Positions 44,948 to 54,469 of a stretch of DNA of 64,000 nt are shown piece by piece. The stretch is from an uncultured Candidatus Puniceispirillum sp. (lineage in GTDB: Bacteria; Pseudomonadota; Alphaproteobacteria; Puniceispirillales; Puniceispirillaceae). The notes below the pieces were generated by a model. It made no database searches. It worked only from the letters and a program-made list of their open reading frames with translations, and had not been told where the DNA came from. Numbering within the stretch: position 1 is the first letter of the stretch; every line of letters begins with the position of its first letter. A program made the position numbers and the translations under genes. Location: the NCBI GenBank assembly GCA_905182545.1, contig CAJJBY010000005.1, forward strand, positions 1 to 64,000. The letters run 5' to 3'.

Positions 44948-46053
44948 ACCGTATATTCAGCCAGTTTTTCCATATCAAGATCCATCGCAAGCCCTGCACC
45001 ATCCGGCACTTTCAGACTGCCCGAACTGATATCAAGGTGGGTTTGCGAAACCGTATCTTTCACCTTTAGCGGGCCAACACATTCAAGGCCGGTTAGAATA
45101 TTGCTTGATGATGCGCCAACCATGATTTCGGCCATCGTGCTCATATCCAGACCAAAACCATGCCCCATGACAACTTTTAAACCAGCGGCCTCAGCCGTTG
45201 CCATCATCCGGACTGCAGGCATGATCCCACCTGCTTGCGCAATGCCAAATTTCACAAGATCGGCACAATCAGCCTCGATTACCTTTAACAGGCTGGCATG
45301 ATCGCTAATTGATTCATCGGCCATAACACTAATCCCGCCAACACGCCGGATTTTGGCCAAGCCAGTAAGATCATCGCGCGGCACCGGCTGTTCAAAAAGC
45401 TGCATATCGCAATCTTTGATCGCATCACACAGCCGGATCGCATCTTGAACGCTATATTGTTCATTCGCATCCATGCGCAGATTCATCGCCTCACCAACTG
45501 CAGCGCGAACCGCTTGAACGCGCTGAATATCAGCATCAACATCACCTCCAACTTTGATTTTTAGCGATTGAAACCCAGCCTTAGCCCACCGCGCCGCATC
45601 AAGCGCGGCCTCATCGGCTGGCAGCTCACCAACCCAGCCATTAAAGGCAACATGGTCTGACACAGCACCACCAAGAAAGTCACAAAGCGAAATTCCCAAC
45701 CGCCGGCAAGTCAATTCAATGACCGCCATTTCAACGGCAGCTCGGGCACCAATTTGAATATCTTGCAAACTGCCCATAATGTCCGATAGGCGGTTGATAT
45801 TTGTTGGCGACGTACCAAGAACCGCAGGGGTGATCTTTTCACGAACCGTTGCAGCAATATCTTCGGCTCGATCGGGAAATACCGCCCGCGTCGATGGATC
45901 AACACTGCTAATGCCATACGATCCATCGGATGCGGTAATCTTGACGACAACACCTTTGGTGACATTTTTTGACTTTCCGCCACTCGAAAAAACCGCAACC
46001 AATGGCATTGCCACAACAAATGTTTCAACAGTTTCTATGCGAACAGACTGCAT
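44941..46053 (-). CDS. Mandelate racemase/muconate lactonizing enzyme family protein
   Basis: The 370-aa enolase-superfamily enzyme has K-x-K in FQSLKIKVGGD, metal ligands in NLRMDANEQYS, LFEQPVPRDD and MADESISDH, and the distal lysine in LVKFGIAQAGG. This is the muconate-cycloisomerase/dipeptide-epimerase subgroup. The remainder (GLKVVMGHGFGLDMSTMAEI) supports that. It stands alone on the minus strand, just upstream of the DUF3604 gene in transcription terms, and could be co-expressed with neither UbiD nor PrpD. Substrate unknown; it differs clearly from the other such protein at 12203. Confidence 0.85.
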   Translation of the reverse strand: MQSVRIETVETFVVAMPLVAVFSSGGKSKNVTKGVVVKITASDGSYGISSVDPSTRAVFPDRAEDIAATVREKITPAVLGTSPTNINRLSDIMGSLQDIQIGARAAVEMAVIELTCRRLGISLCDFLGGAVSDHVAFNGWVGELPADEAALDAARWAKAGFQSLKIKVGGDVDADIQRVQAVRAAVGEAMNLRMDANEQYSVQDAIRLCDAIKDCDMQLFEQPVPRDDLTGLAKIRRVGGISVMADESISDHASLLKVIEADCADLVKFGIAQAGGIMPAVRMMATAEAAGLKVVMGHGFGLDMSTMAEIMVGASSSNILTGLECVGPLKVKDTVSQTHLDISSGSLKVPDGAGLAMDLDMEKLAEYTVQ

Positions 46054-46101
46054 TTTATCTTCCTTCTAAAACCGACTTATCAACACCAAATCTGCTGTTA
46101 T

Positions 46102-48294
46102 CTATGGTTTTGCAACATAGATTGGGCTGCTCCATGCCTGATGACCATCTTCTTGTGTTACCCGTACATAAAGGCGCTGCTCGGTTCCGGCGGCAAGCGC
46201 AAAAGATTGTTCACCTGACAGCGACGCGGAGTCCAATATGTCGGGAAGCCGTTCAATATGAAGTCGGATATCCATACCGCCGCAATCAACGGTGATGCCA
46301 TTTTCATCAATATCCGCCACTGATGCTGATATGGACTCAAAATTCGTCAGAACATTGATATGGCTTGCCAGCGCTGCATCATCCAGCCAGAAATCAACCG
46401 ATGATGCGCCGCCAGTTGTCACTGTTTTCCACGCCGCCTCAGTTGCCGAAATCTGCGTGGGCTGGCGATTTGGATTCCAGAAATTGATTGCGTTGATACG
46501 ATCAATTTTGCCGCCAGTAAGATTTGCTGAAACATCCCATTTCACCAAGCGGCCACGCCCACGATAATGCTGGCCAGCACAAGTAACGCGTAACCGGCTT
46601 AGCGCGGCTTGATTATACCAAGGGCGGATGGTTCGCACCAGATCCAGCCCATTGAAAATATCGACACGTTCAATCGGTGCTGTACCGATAATGTCAAAGG
46701 CAAGATCAAGATGGTCAAGGTCAGTGCTAACGATATCGCCAATTTGCAGGGTTTGATCGCCCAAGCGTGCGGTCACATCCATATAGATCCGCGCCCCTGT
46801 TGTTGCATAATGCCGCCGGTTACGAAACGCGTCAAAAAACGTGTCACGATCTAATTGTGGTAAAAGATGGCAGGTTAGACCGCCATAAGAGCCAAATTGA
46901 CTATCCCCCGGATATTCTGCCCCGGGCCGCCCTTTATGTCCGTCGCTTGACCCGACAATGCCAACCCGATAGCCGCACTCAAACGCATCGCGCAAAATCC
47001 ATTCAAAGGTGCCCCATGATGAATGCACCTCAACCGATGGTTCCAATTTTGCATCATGCGCATATTTGATATCGGCATAACGCCCGCCAACATGCGCCAC
47101 AACAATCGCATCTTCGCTTTGCAATTTTTCGATCAGATCGGGTGTCGATAAAACATCATTTTCAGGGAATGTGCGGTCGCTGATCAAGGCGCGGCTTGAC
47201 CGGTAAATCGGGCGGCCTTCATCTCGAAACCACACATTATGATCACCGCCAAGGCCGGTGTTTCCCGACCATTCATAACCTGGCAATGTCAAAAAGCGGT
47301 TGTCTTCATTATATTCGGCTGTCAGCTCGTTCAAATGCTGCCAAAACGCATCGGTAATCTGGAAATCATTTCCCTGATGGCCAGCAATATCGAGAAAGGC
47401 CTTGTTACGGGCAAAGTCAAAATATTCGCGCGCCGTTCCAACGCCGATTGTCTCGCCAGATTGCGCATGCATATCGCTCCAGAAATGCGCCGCACCGGCT
47501 TTGCGGATCACTAGCGGGTTTGCCGTTGCGATCAACCGGTCATTTTCGTCCAGAACGGTAAGATTCAACACACCTAAACTTTCCACCGAAAGCCCTTCAA
47601 TTACAACGCCGAAGTCACCCGCTTTCAGATCAATAATTTCAGCAAGGCCAGTAACGGGCAAATTGGTTTTCAGTTTGATCTTTCCAGTTAAACGGTTTGA
47701 TGGATTGCCCCAGCGGTCATCGCCTTTGATTGACAATCGAAATGCCTGACCCGGCCGCCGCAATGTTGGCAGAACCGCCTTCCAATTCGCCGGGTCACCC
47801 GGCACCATTGAAATGGTTGGGTTTGCCGCGCTTGGCAGCGCAATGAAATCTTGGGTCGCGAACGGATCAACCGTGATCTGAAAGGTAAAGGCTGACTCAC
47901 AAAATGTTTGCAGTAACCAGCCAGGTGATCCTTTGGATTGATCGCCAAAATTAATCACGATCTGGTCGCCCTCGCGCAAAAAGCGCAAACAGCGGATATA
48001 AAGGCTTTTGTTCCAAGGGCGGATGTTTCGGCGTGCCTCCCATGACATTTCAAGAACGGCACCATTGGAGGCCTCAACCGTCGTATATCCGGGCGCTGTG
48101 GGGTCGCTAAACTGGATTGCCGAGCCATCAAAATGGCCCCGAAATCCAATCCGAAGCCCACCTTGATCATCAATGCCAAATTTCCCAGCGGTGTAAATCA
48201 ATTTAAAGCTTTGATATGTGCCAATTTCAAATTGGCCCGATGGCGTCAATGTGGCTTCACCCATCAAATCTTGACGATAATCATTATAAGGCAT
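46102..48294 (-). CDS. DUF3604 family protein (PHP-like metal-dependent hydrolase)
   Basis: The 730-aa protein matches DUF3604. An N-terminal beta-rich part is followed by HFWSDMHAQSGETIGVGTAR, then FLDIAGHQGNDFQITDAFWQ, LTLPGYEWSGNTGLGGDHNV, VVAHVGGRYADIKYAHDA, and VGIVGSSDGHKGRPGAEYPG. These conserved histidines and acids form a PHP-like metal site. A C-terminal domain follows. No signal peptide is seen. The family's substrate is unknown; the PHP relation suggests phosphoester or other hydrolytic chemistry. It is followed downstream by the enolase-superfamily gene 48 bases later, so the pair may form a unit. Confidence 0.75.
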   Translation of the reverse strand: MPYNDYRQDLMGEATLTPSGQFEIGTYQSFKLIYTAGKFGIDDQGGLRIGFRGHFDGSAIQFSDPTAPGYTTVEASNGAVLEMSWEARRNIRPWNKSLYIRCLRFLREGDQIVINFGDQSKGSPGWLLQTFCESAFTFQITVDPFATQDFIALPSAANPTISMVPGDPANWKAVLPTLRRPGQAFRLSIKGDDRWGNPSNRLTGKIKLKTNLPVTGLAEIIDLKAGDFGVVIEGLSVESLGVLNLTVLDENDRLIATANPLVIRKAGAAHFWSDMHAQSGETIGVGTAREYFDFARNKAFLDIAGHQGNDFQITDAFWQHLNELTAEYNEDNRFLTLPGYEWSGNTGLGGDHNVWFRDEGRPIYRSSRALISDRTFPENDVLSTPDLIEKLQSEDAIVVAHVGGRYADIKYAHDAKLEPSVEVHSSWGTFEWILRDAFECGYRVGIVGSSDGHKGRPGAEYPGDSQFGSYGGLTCHLLPQLDRDTFFDAFRNRRHYATTGARIYMDVTARLGDQTLQIGDIVSTDLDHLDLAFDIIGTAPIERVDIFNGLDLVRTIRPWYNQAALSRLRVTCAGQHYRGRGRLVKWDVSANLTGGKIDRINAINFWNPNRQPTQISATEAAWKTVTTGGASSVDFWLDDAALASHINVLTNFESISASVADIDENGITVDCGGMDIRLHIERLPDILDSASLSGEQSFALAAGTEQRLYVRVTQEDGHQAWSSPIYVAKP

Positions 48295-48740
48295 GTCAGG
48301 GCTTTCTTTACGTTATGACGAACAAATTTACAAATGTTGCCGAGGACGGTCGGTTGAATATAGGGATATGATGCAGCTGAATTGAACTATATGAAAAAGC
48401 AAAATAGCCGTCATGAAAAGAAAAACTTTCGGCTTTTCCCTTTTTGATTGTGATGGTTTACTGAAGTAATGGTCAGACAAGCGTGCTGTTGATGGGGCCG
48501 AATTGTCCAAGGCCAGATTCCAAGATGATGAAATCGACCAATTGATTGCAAAAAATGTGATTAGCCAGCCCTAAGGCTAAATCAAAAGGTGATATTTCAG
48601 GCGACAAGCGGCAAGAGCTGGCGTAAATTTGGGCTTGGACAAGCTTCAATCATAGCAAATCACATCAGCCTATTTCCAGTGTCGCCAATTATTGCCTGCC
48701 TTTTAAATATTTACTGCCCACCAACTATTTATAGATCATC
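48295..48740. other. Gene-poor gap with a possible HAD phosphatase remnant
   Basis: Between the DUF3604 start and the MFS start there is no credible gene. At 48413-48469 the plus strand reads MKRKTFGFSLFDCDGLLK and stops, resembling the opening of a HAD hydrolase (hydrophobic strand, F-D-C-D-G). A few weakly coding-like codons follow to about 48573. This could be chance. Promoters for both neighbouring genes must also lie here. Confidence 0.25.
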
Positions 48741-49973
48741 ATGCCTGTTGATTTTTTTGCATTCCTAACCGCACGCGCCGCTGTCAGCCTTGTCACGGCA
48801 ATGCTGACAATTGCGATTGGCTGGCATCTGTATCAAAATAGTGGCGACCCATTTGATCTGGCGCTTGTTGGGCTGATGCAGATCATTCCGATTTTTCTGT
48901 TTTTCTTTGTGACGGGCTGGGCAACCGACAGCTTGCCGCGAAAAACCCTATTAATTATCTGCACCATTACCGAAGCGGTAATTTTGATTGGCATCACCAT
49001 GGCCATGCTTGTCGATGATTTGAATTTAACGGTCATTTTTGCGCTACTATTTGCGCATGGCGGCGTCAAAGCATTCTACACTCCAGCCCAGCAAGCCATC
49101 ATTCCCAATATCGTTCCACCTGCAATGCTATCGCGTGCGGTCGCGCTTAACTCTACCATTGGCAAGGTGTTTGCCACGGCAGGGCCGTTGCTGGCAGGTA
49201 TTCTGATTACGGTGATTGATGTTTATACCTATCTTGTTGCCGCTGGCCTGATGGGGGTCAGCACAATTGCCTATCTATTTTTGCCAAAACTAACCCGGCT
49301 AAAGCCTGTTGGCCGAAGCCTTGATATGGTTCTTGGCGGCGTTGCCTATGTTCGGTCAAATTCAATTGTTCTTGGAGCGATCGCGCTTGATCTGTTCATT
49401 GTTCTTATGGGGTCGGTTGTGACCTTGCTGCCGGTCTATGCTGCTGATATTTTGAGTGTCGGGCCTGAATCACTTGGCGTGTTGCGTGGCATGCCTGCGC
49501 TTGGCGGGGTTGTTGTTGGACTTGGGCTTGCTGCCATGCCGCCGATGCGGCGGTCGGGGCTTTGCCTTTTCGTCGCGCTGCTGGTGTTTGCGGCGTCAAT
49601 TCTGGTTTTTGCGGTTTCGACCATTTTCTGGGTCAGTCTTGTAGCCTTGTTTGTCTATGGCGCAGCCGATATGGTAAGCGTTAATATACGGATGACCCTC
49701 ATTCAATTGGCCACACCCGATCATCTTCGCGGCAGAGTCAGCGCAGTGAATGCCATTTTCATTTCATCATCGAATGAAATGGGTGATGTTCGGGCTGGCA
49801 GCGCAGCCGCACTTCTTGGCCCTGTTACAACCGTTTTTATTGGCGGGTTGGCGGCATTGGGCGTGGCGATTGGCGGCTGGTATATTTTTCCAAAACTACG
49901 CCATCTAGATCGACTAGCCGACCTATGCCCCCCAGACGAACCCAAACTCAAAGGAGATAAAAATGACCGATAA
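48741..49973 (+). CDS. MFS transporter (EntS-like exporter group)
   Basis: A 410-aa MFS protein with about 12 helices of the MFS_3/enterobactin-exporter type: FFAFLTARAAVSLVTAMLTI, GWATDSLPRKTLLIICTITE, FAHGGVKAFYTPAQQAIIPN and GVLRGMPALGGVVVGLGLAA. It ends with QLATPDHLRGRVSAVNAIF. It exports small molecules by H+ antiport; no siderophore biosynthesis gene is near. Its last codons overlap the following GST gene by 11 bases, so both are one transcript. Confidence 0.88.
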   Translation: MPVDFFAFLTARAAVSLVTAMLTIAIGWHLYQNSGDPFDLALVGLMQIIPIFLFFFVTGWATDSLPRKTLLIICTITEAVILIGITMAMLVDDLNLTVIFALLFAHGGVKAFYTPAQQAIIPNIVPPAMLSRAVALNSTIGKVFATAGPLLAGILITVIDVYTYLVAAGLMGVSTIAYLFLPKLTRLKPVGRSLDMVLGGVAYVRSNSIVLGAIALDLFIVLMGSVVTLLPVYAADILSVGPESLGVLRGMPALGGVVVGLGLAAMPPMRRSGLCLFVALLVFAASILVFAVSTIFWVSLVALFVYGAADMVSVNIRMTLIQLATPDHLRGRVSAVNAIFISSSNEMGDVRAGSAAALLGPVTTVFIGGLAALGVAIGGWYIFPKLRHLDRLADLCPPDEPKLKGDKNDR

Positions 49974-50829
49974 TAATCCTTATACCCCACCGGCGGTTTG
50001 GACATGGCAAGCCGAGAATGGTGGCACATTTGCAAATATCAACCGGCCAATCGCAGGCGCAACACATGACAAGCCACTTGCTGTTGGCAAACATCCGCTT
50101 CAGCTTTATTCGCTAGCCACTCCGAATGGCGTAAAAGTAACCGTGATGCTTGAAGAATTATTGGCGCAAAACATCACTGATGCCGAATATGATGCATGGC
50201 TGATCCAGATTCGCGATAGCCATCAATTTGGCAGCGGCTTTGTCGAGATTAACCCAAATTCAAAAATTCCGGCCTTGATGGATCATTCGGTATCGCCACC
50301 ATTGCGCGTGTTTGAATCAGGTAATATTTTGCTCTATCTGGCAGATAAATTTACAACATTGATTCCCCAAGACATTGCTGGCCGAACCGAATGTTTATCA
50401 TGGCTTTTCTGGCAGATGGGAAGCGCACCTTATCTTGGTGGCGGCTTTGGCCATTTCTATGCCTACGCACCAGAAAAACTGCCCTATCCGATTGACCGCT
50501 TTACGATGGAAACCAAACGCCAGCTTGATGTTCTTGATCGCCAGCTTGCCGAACATAGCTATGTCAGTGGCGACGAATACAGCATTGCCGATATTGCGAT
50601 TTGGTCTTGGTATGGGCAATTGGTTCTTGGTCGTCTTTATAATGCAGCTGAATTTCTGGATGTCCAAGCCTATAGCCATGTCATGCGCTGGTCCAAAGCG
50701 ATTGATTCGCGCCCAGCAGTCAAACGTGGTCGCATGGTCAATCGCGTATCTGGCGCGCCAGAAATCCAACTTCATGAACGCCATGACGCCAACGATTTCG
50801 ACAATAAGACACAAGATAAAATTGCCTAG
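49963..50829 (+). CDS. yghU: Glutathione-dependent disulfide-bond oxidoreductase (YghU-type GST)
   Basis: The 288-aa protein has the YghU N-terminal signature (TPPAVWTWQAENGGTFANIN, then GATHDKPLAVGKHPLQLYSL) and the thioredoxin-like GST domain (LATPNGVKVTVMLEELLAQ, ESGNILLYLADKF). A helical C-terminal domain contains DEYSIADIAIWSWYGQLVLG. YghU-type proteins bind two glutathiones and reduce disulfides. RGMVNRVSGAPEIQLHERHD at the end is also typical. Its start overlaps the MFS gene stop; AAAGGAGAT precedes the ATG. Confidence 0.92.
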   Translation: MTDNNPYTPPAVWTWQAENGGTFANINRPIAGATHDKPLAVGKHPLQLYSLATPNGVKVTVMLEELLAQNITDAEYDAWLIQIRDSHQFGSGFVEINPNSKIPALMDHSVSPPLRVFESGNILLYLADKFTTLIPQDIAGRTECLSWLFWQMGSAPYLGGGFGHFYAYAPEKLPYPIDRFTMETKRQLDVLDRQLAEHSYVSGDEYSIADIAIWSWYGQLVLGRLYNAAEFLDVQAYSHVMRWSKAIDSRPAVKRGRMVNRVSGAPEIQLHERHDANDFDNKTQDKIA

Positions 50830-50894
50830 GAAAACACCCTGATTTGCACCGGCTAAACAACCCCAAATTGGATTTTACCAAAGGACAAGACAAC

Positions 50895-51752
50895 ATGAAT
50901 TGGACAGCACGGCGTCGACGGTTTCGGCAGATTTTAGAAGGCAATGACTGCATCACACCAGCAACGGTTTTTGACCCTTTATCGGCGCGTATGGTCGAAG
51001 ACCTTGGCGGCCAGGTTGGCATGCTTGCCGGATCAGTGGCGGCAATGTCGATCCTTGGCGCACCCGATAAAATGCTGATCACCTCGTCAGAATTTGCCGA
51101 TATGGCCTTGCGGATTTGCCGAGCTGGTGATCTGGCGGTTATTGCCGATGCTGATCATGGCTATGGCAATGCAATGAATGTACAGCGCACAATCCGCGAA
51201 CTTGACCATTCTGGCCTTGCCGCAATCACCATTGAAGATACTGATCTGCCCCAGCCTTTTGGATCTGAGGCAACACAGCTTTTGAATATTGATGAGGCTG
51301 TTGGCAAAATGCAGTCGGCTGTGTCGGGGCGTGTTGATGCCGATTTGGTTATTCTGGCGCGTACCAGCGCTGCCACCATTACCGGCCGTGACGATTGCAT
51401 CGCCCGGATCCAGGCTTATGAAAAAACCGGTGTTGACGGCATTACGTTGATCGGTGCCAGATCCCTTGAGGATTTGACCACGCTTTGTGCCGCAACCGAT
51501 CTTCCCATCATGCTTGGCGGCATTGGATCAATTGCGCCAAAAGCCGATGATCTGGCAAAAATGGGCGCGCGCATATGTCTTCGGGGGCATCAACCCTATC
51601 TTGCGTCACTTGCCGCGACCTATAGCGCAATCCAGCAAGTGCTTGGACAGGCAAATCCTGATGATGCACCACCAGTGATCAATTCAGCTATTTTGCGGCA
51701 ATTAACGCGTGAAGACGGTTATGATGAAGATGCTGATCAATATTTGAAATGA
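50895..51752 (+). CDS. Isocitrate lyase/PEP mutase superfamily protein, oxaloacetate decarboxylase-like
   Basis: From ATG 50895 the 285-aa product matches the PA4872-type oxaloacetate decarboxylase group: MNWTARRRRFRQILEGNDCI at the start, AVIADADHGYGNAMNVQRTI as the metal and substrate site, ITIEDTDLPQPFG, and ARTSAATITGRDDCIAR. Some family members cleave or decarboxylate 2-oxo or 3-hydroxy dicarboxylates. An in-frame TTG at 50844 lies in the intergenic gap and is not preferred; a purine-rich AAAGGACAAGA precedes the ATG. It follows yghU by 65 bases. Confidence 0.85.
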   Translation: MNWTARRRRFRQILEGNDCITPATVFDPLSARMVEDLGGQVGMLAGSVAAMSILGAPDKMLITSSEFADMALRICRAGDLAVIADADHGYGNAMNVQRTIRELDHSGLAAITIEDTDLPQPFGSEATQLLNIDEAVGKMQSAVSGRVDADLVILARTSAATITGRDDCIARIQAYEKTGVDGITLIGARSLEDLTTLCAATDLPIMLGGIGSIAPKADDLAKMGARICLRGHQPYLASLAATYSAIQQVLGQANPDDAPPVINSAILRQLTREDGYDEDADQYLK

Positions 51753-51914
51753 GCCACAACCGGCATTTGAAACAATCAACAGCTTTGGACAATAGCTCCT
51801 TTACCATTGGTCAAGATTTGACAAGTTTGTGAAAACTGCCCTAATTGACATAGATGAATTGGCAATGGAAATTGCCGCAAATAGTCACAACAGCATGACG
51901 CAGGAGATGATGAT

Positions 51915-52736
51915 TTGAGCGCCCCTTATTGGACACCATCAGGCGGCCTGCCGCCGCAATCTCAATTATTGTCAGATCGCGCGGTTTTCACCACAGGATA
52001 TGCGGTAATCCCAAAAGGTGTTCTATCGGATATTGTAACAAGCTATCTGCCGTTCTGGAGCAGGACCAGATTATGGGTTCTGGCGCGCCCCATGACTGGC
52101 TTTTCTGAGACCTTTTCACATTATCTGATGGAAATTGAGTCAGGTGGCGGCAGCGACAGGCCAGATGATAATGCCGATGCGCAATCTGTGCTTTTTGTGA
52201 CGAGTGGCTCAATGACCATAACCATTGACGGTACAGCGCACCCCTTAACGACTGGAAGCTATGTCTATCTGCCAGCAGGATATGATTGGGCGATCATAAA
52301 TGATGGTAGCCAAATAGCCAGCTTTCACTGGATTCGCAAACGTTATAACGCGGTTACCGGCATCGACCGTCCCGATGCTTTTGTAACAAGCGATGGTGCC
52401 ATTGATCCGATCGCCATGCCCGATACTGATGGGCGCTGGGCAACTACAAGATTTGTTGATCCGACCGATTTACGCCATGACATGCATGTGAATATCGTGA
52501 CCTTTCAACCGGGCGGCACGATCCCTTTTGCCGAAACGCATGTGATGGAACATGGGCTTTTCGTTCTAAATGGAAAGGCTGTTTATCATTTGAATCAAGA
52601 TTGGGTCGAGGTCGAGGCCGGTGACTATATGTGGCTTCGCGCCTTTTGCCCGCAGGCCTGCTATGCTGGCGGACCCGAACCGTTCCGCTATTTGCTCTAT
52701 AAAGATGTAAACCGGCATATGCCACTAAATATCTAG
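51915..52736 (+). CDS. allE: (S)-ureidoglycine aminohydrolase
   Basis: The 273-aa bicupin matches AllE/YlbA. The N-terminal cupin has LFVTSGSMTITIDGTAHPLT and GSYVYLPAGYDW; the C-terminal cupin has FQPGGTIPFAETHVMEHGLF and VEVEAGDYMWLRAFCPQACY with the Mn-binding Glu/His residues. It releases ammonia from ureidoglycine in allantoin breakdown. The start is TTG with AGGAG 9 bases upstream, since ATGs nearby are out of frame. No allantoinase, allantoate amidohydrolase or ureidoglycolate enzyme is next to it, so its role in purine salvage rests on the family match. Confidence 0.92.
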   Translation: MSAPYWTPSGGLPPQSQLLSDRAVFTTGYAVIPKGVLSDIVTSYLPFWSRTRLWVLARPMTGFSETFSHYLMEIESGGGSDRPDDNADAQSVLFVTSGSMTITIDGTAHPLTTGSYVYLPAGYDWAIINDGSQIASFHWIRKRYNAVTGIDRPDAFVTSDGAIDPIAMPDTDGRWATTRFVDPTDLRHDMHVNIVTFQPGGTIPFAETHVMEHGLFVLNGKAVYHLNQDWVEVEAGDYMWLRAFCPQACYAGGPEPFRYLLYKDVNRHMPLNI

Positions 52737-52985
52737 CCCCTAAGGACACAATCGCGCGTCACGGATATATGCGAATGGCAATATCGCCTTATTATTTTTG
52801 TTAAATAACTTTGCAATAAGACCAAATGTCCAAGTTCGAAACCACAACCAAGACCAATAACCCAGACTGCGGGGTCAAGGAAAGTATTTGGCATCGTTTA
52901 TCATTGGCTTTGCCATTGCGCCGTTCTCCGCCAAAATGGATTGGCTGACCAGCGCTGCATCATAGCGAGAAGGAGAATCAGACTC

Positions 52986-53387
52986 ATGCCCAATCGTGAT
53001 AATTGGGAATTCGTTCACCACAGCGCAGAGAGCGCCACATGGACGCCCGGCCTTCGCAAGATCTTTGACTATCGTGACCTTGGCATCAAGGATGGCACAA
53101 ATGGGGATTTTGTTGCGCATGTGATTCGCCGCAACCAAACTGAAAGTGCCGATGGCGTTCAGTCATGGCATGTTCACGACTGCAACTTCCAGCTTGTTTA
53201 TGTGTTGAATGGCTGGGCCACATTTGAATATGAAGGCGAAGGAGAGCGCACTATCCAAAAAGGTGATACAGTGTTGCAAGTACCGATGATCAAACATCGT
53301 GAAATTGCTTGTTCGGATGATTTTGAAGTTCTGGAAATCGTGTCGCCTGCAGATTTTGCCACCCGGCTTGTTGAGCCGCCTGCCTGA
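52986..53387 (+). CDS. Cupin-domain protein, 133 aa
   Basis: This small single-cupin protein shows QSWHVHDCNFQLVYVLNGWA (first metal motif H-x-H...), and QKGDTVLQVPMIKHREIACS (second motif with G-D and H). The visible metal ligands are H-x-H and the distal H. The start at 52986 has AAGGAGA 8 bases before ATG. Cupins of this type include oxalate decarboxylase-like, auxin-binding-like and unknown enzymes; nothing is proposed. It follows allE in the same direction after 249 bases, and the gap contains no recognised gene. Confidence 0.75.
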   Translation: MPNRDNWEFVHHSAESATWTPGLRKIFDYRDLGIKDGTNGDFVAHVIRRNQTESADGVQSWHVHDCNFQLVYVLNGWATFEYEGEGERTIQKGDTVLQVPMIKHREIACSDDFEVLEIVSPADFATRLVEPPA

Positions 53388-53545
53388 TCAACGCCAGCAA
53401 AAAGTCAAAATGCGATAAAAATGTCGGTTTCCCAGATTTATATTTTATCAAAATTAAATTTGGCGCATTTTTTTGATTTGTCAGCATGCAAGCACCAGCA
53501 AAAATTTGAAAATATTTTTGATGGAAACCAGAGATAGGGCTGATA

Positions 53546-54403
53546 TCACTCGGCCTTGATCGGGTTGGCAAGAATGCCAATGCCCTCAATCTCGATTTCG
53601 ACAAGATCACCATCTTTCATCCAAAGTGGCGGCTTGCGGGCATGACCAACACCTGACGGGGTTCCCATGATAACAAGATCACCCGGCTCAAGCGTGAAGG
53701 CCTTGGTAATATAGACAAGGGTTTCAATGACCGGAAAAATCATCATGTCCGTTGTGCTTGATTGCACAGTTTGACCATTTAACCGACATTCAATTTTTAG
53801 ACCTGTTGCCGCTTTTGGCAATTCGTCTGGCGTAACCATTATGGGGCCAAACGGGCCAGTCTTGTCAAAATTCTTGCCCATCGTCCATTGAATCGTGTGC
53901 CGCTGAAATTCACGAACCGACCCATCATTAAAACAGCTATAGCCAGCAATGGCGTCAAGCGCGTTATCCTCGGTCAGATTTTTGCATTTCTTTCCAATGA
54001 TCACTGCCAATTCAGCTTCATAATCAAGCGTTTCAGAAACGGCGGGGGCAACGATTGGCTGATTAGCCGCGACAAGCGAAGTGGCGCTGCGCATAAAAAT
54101 TGCCGGAAAGGGCTGTTTGTCAAATGGCCCTTCGGCAACATGATCCATATAATTCAACCCAAGACATAATATTTTGCCCGGCCTTGCAACTGGCAGCCCG
54201 ATGGTAATATCCTCAATCTGATGATGGATCGTATCATCAGCCTTGGCCATAAGCGCGGCAATCTGTTCGAGCTGGCATGCCTTTATCACTGCGCCAAGAT
54301 CGCGCGGTGCAGCAGGGTCAAGGCGCGACAAATCAATGACGCCTAGGTCAGTGATGACGCCAATATGTGGTCCATCCACCTCTTCAAATGCAACCAGCCG
54401 CAT
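53546..54403 (-). CDS. Fumarylacetoacetate hydrolase family protein
   Basis: A 285-aa FAH-fold enzyme: KILCLGLNYMDHVAEGPFDK, SETLDYEAELAVIIGKKCKN (the metal-binding E-x-E), AGYSCFNDGSVREFQRHTIQ, and TGPFGPIMVTPDELPKAATG with MGTPSGVGHARKPP near the end. The family includes 2-keto-4-pentenoate hydratases, acylpyruvate hydrolases and oxaloacetate tautomerases. Residues for divalent metal are intact. It is transcribed with the aspartate dehydrogenase gene in the same direction, 66 bases apart, suggesting a shared dicarboxylate-related pathway. Confidence 0.88.
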   Translation of the reverse strand: MRLVAFEEVDGPHIGVITDLGVIDLSRLDPAAPRDLGAVIKACQLEQIAALMAKADDTIHHQIEDITIGLPVARPGKILCLGLNYMDHVAEGPFDKQPFPAIFMRSATSLVAANQPIVAPAVSETLDYEAELAVIIGKKCKNLTEDNALDAIAGYSCFNDGSVREFQRHTIQWTMGKNFDKTGPFGPIMVTPDELPKAATGLKIECRLNGQTVQSSTTDMMIFPVIETLVYITKAFTLEPGDLVIMGTPSGVGHARKPPLWMKDGDLVEIEIEGIGILANPIKAE

Positions 54404-54469
54404 TTCCCTGTTCCTTTATGAAAATCATTTTCTGGATTAAAATTGTTATTTGCGCCTTATCGAAATAGC

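Noticed and set aside
48328-48510. 60-aa minus-strand frame in the gap
   Set aside because: No ribosome site or family likeness; length is within chance in AT-rich DNA.
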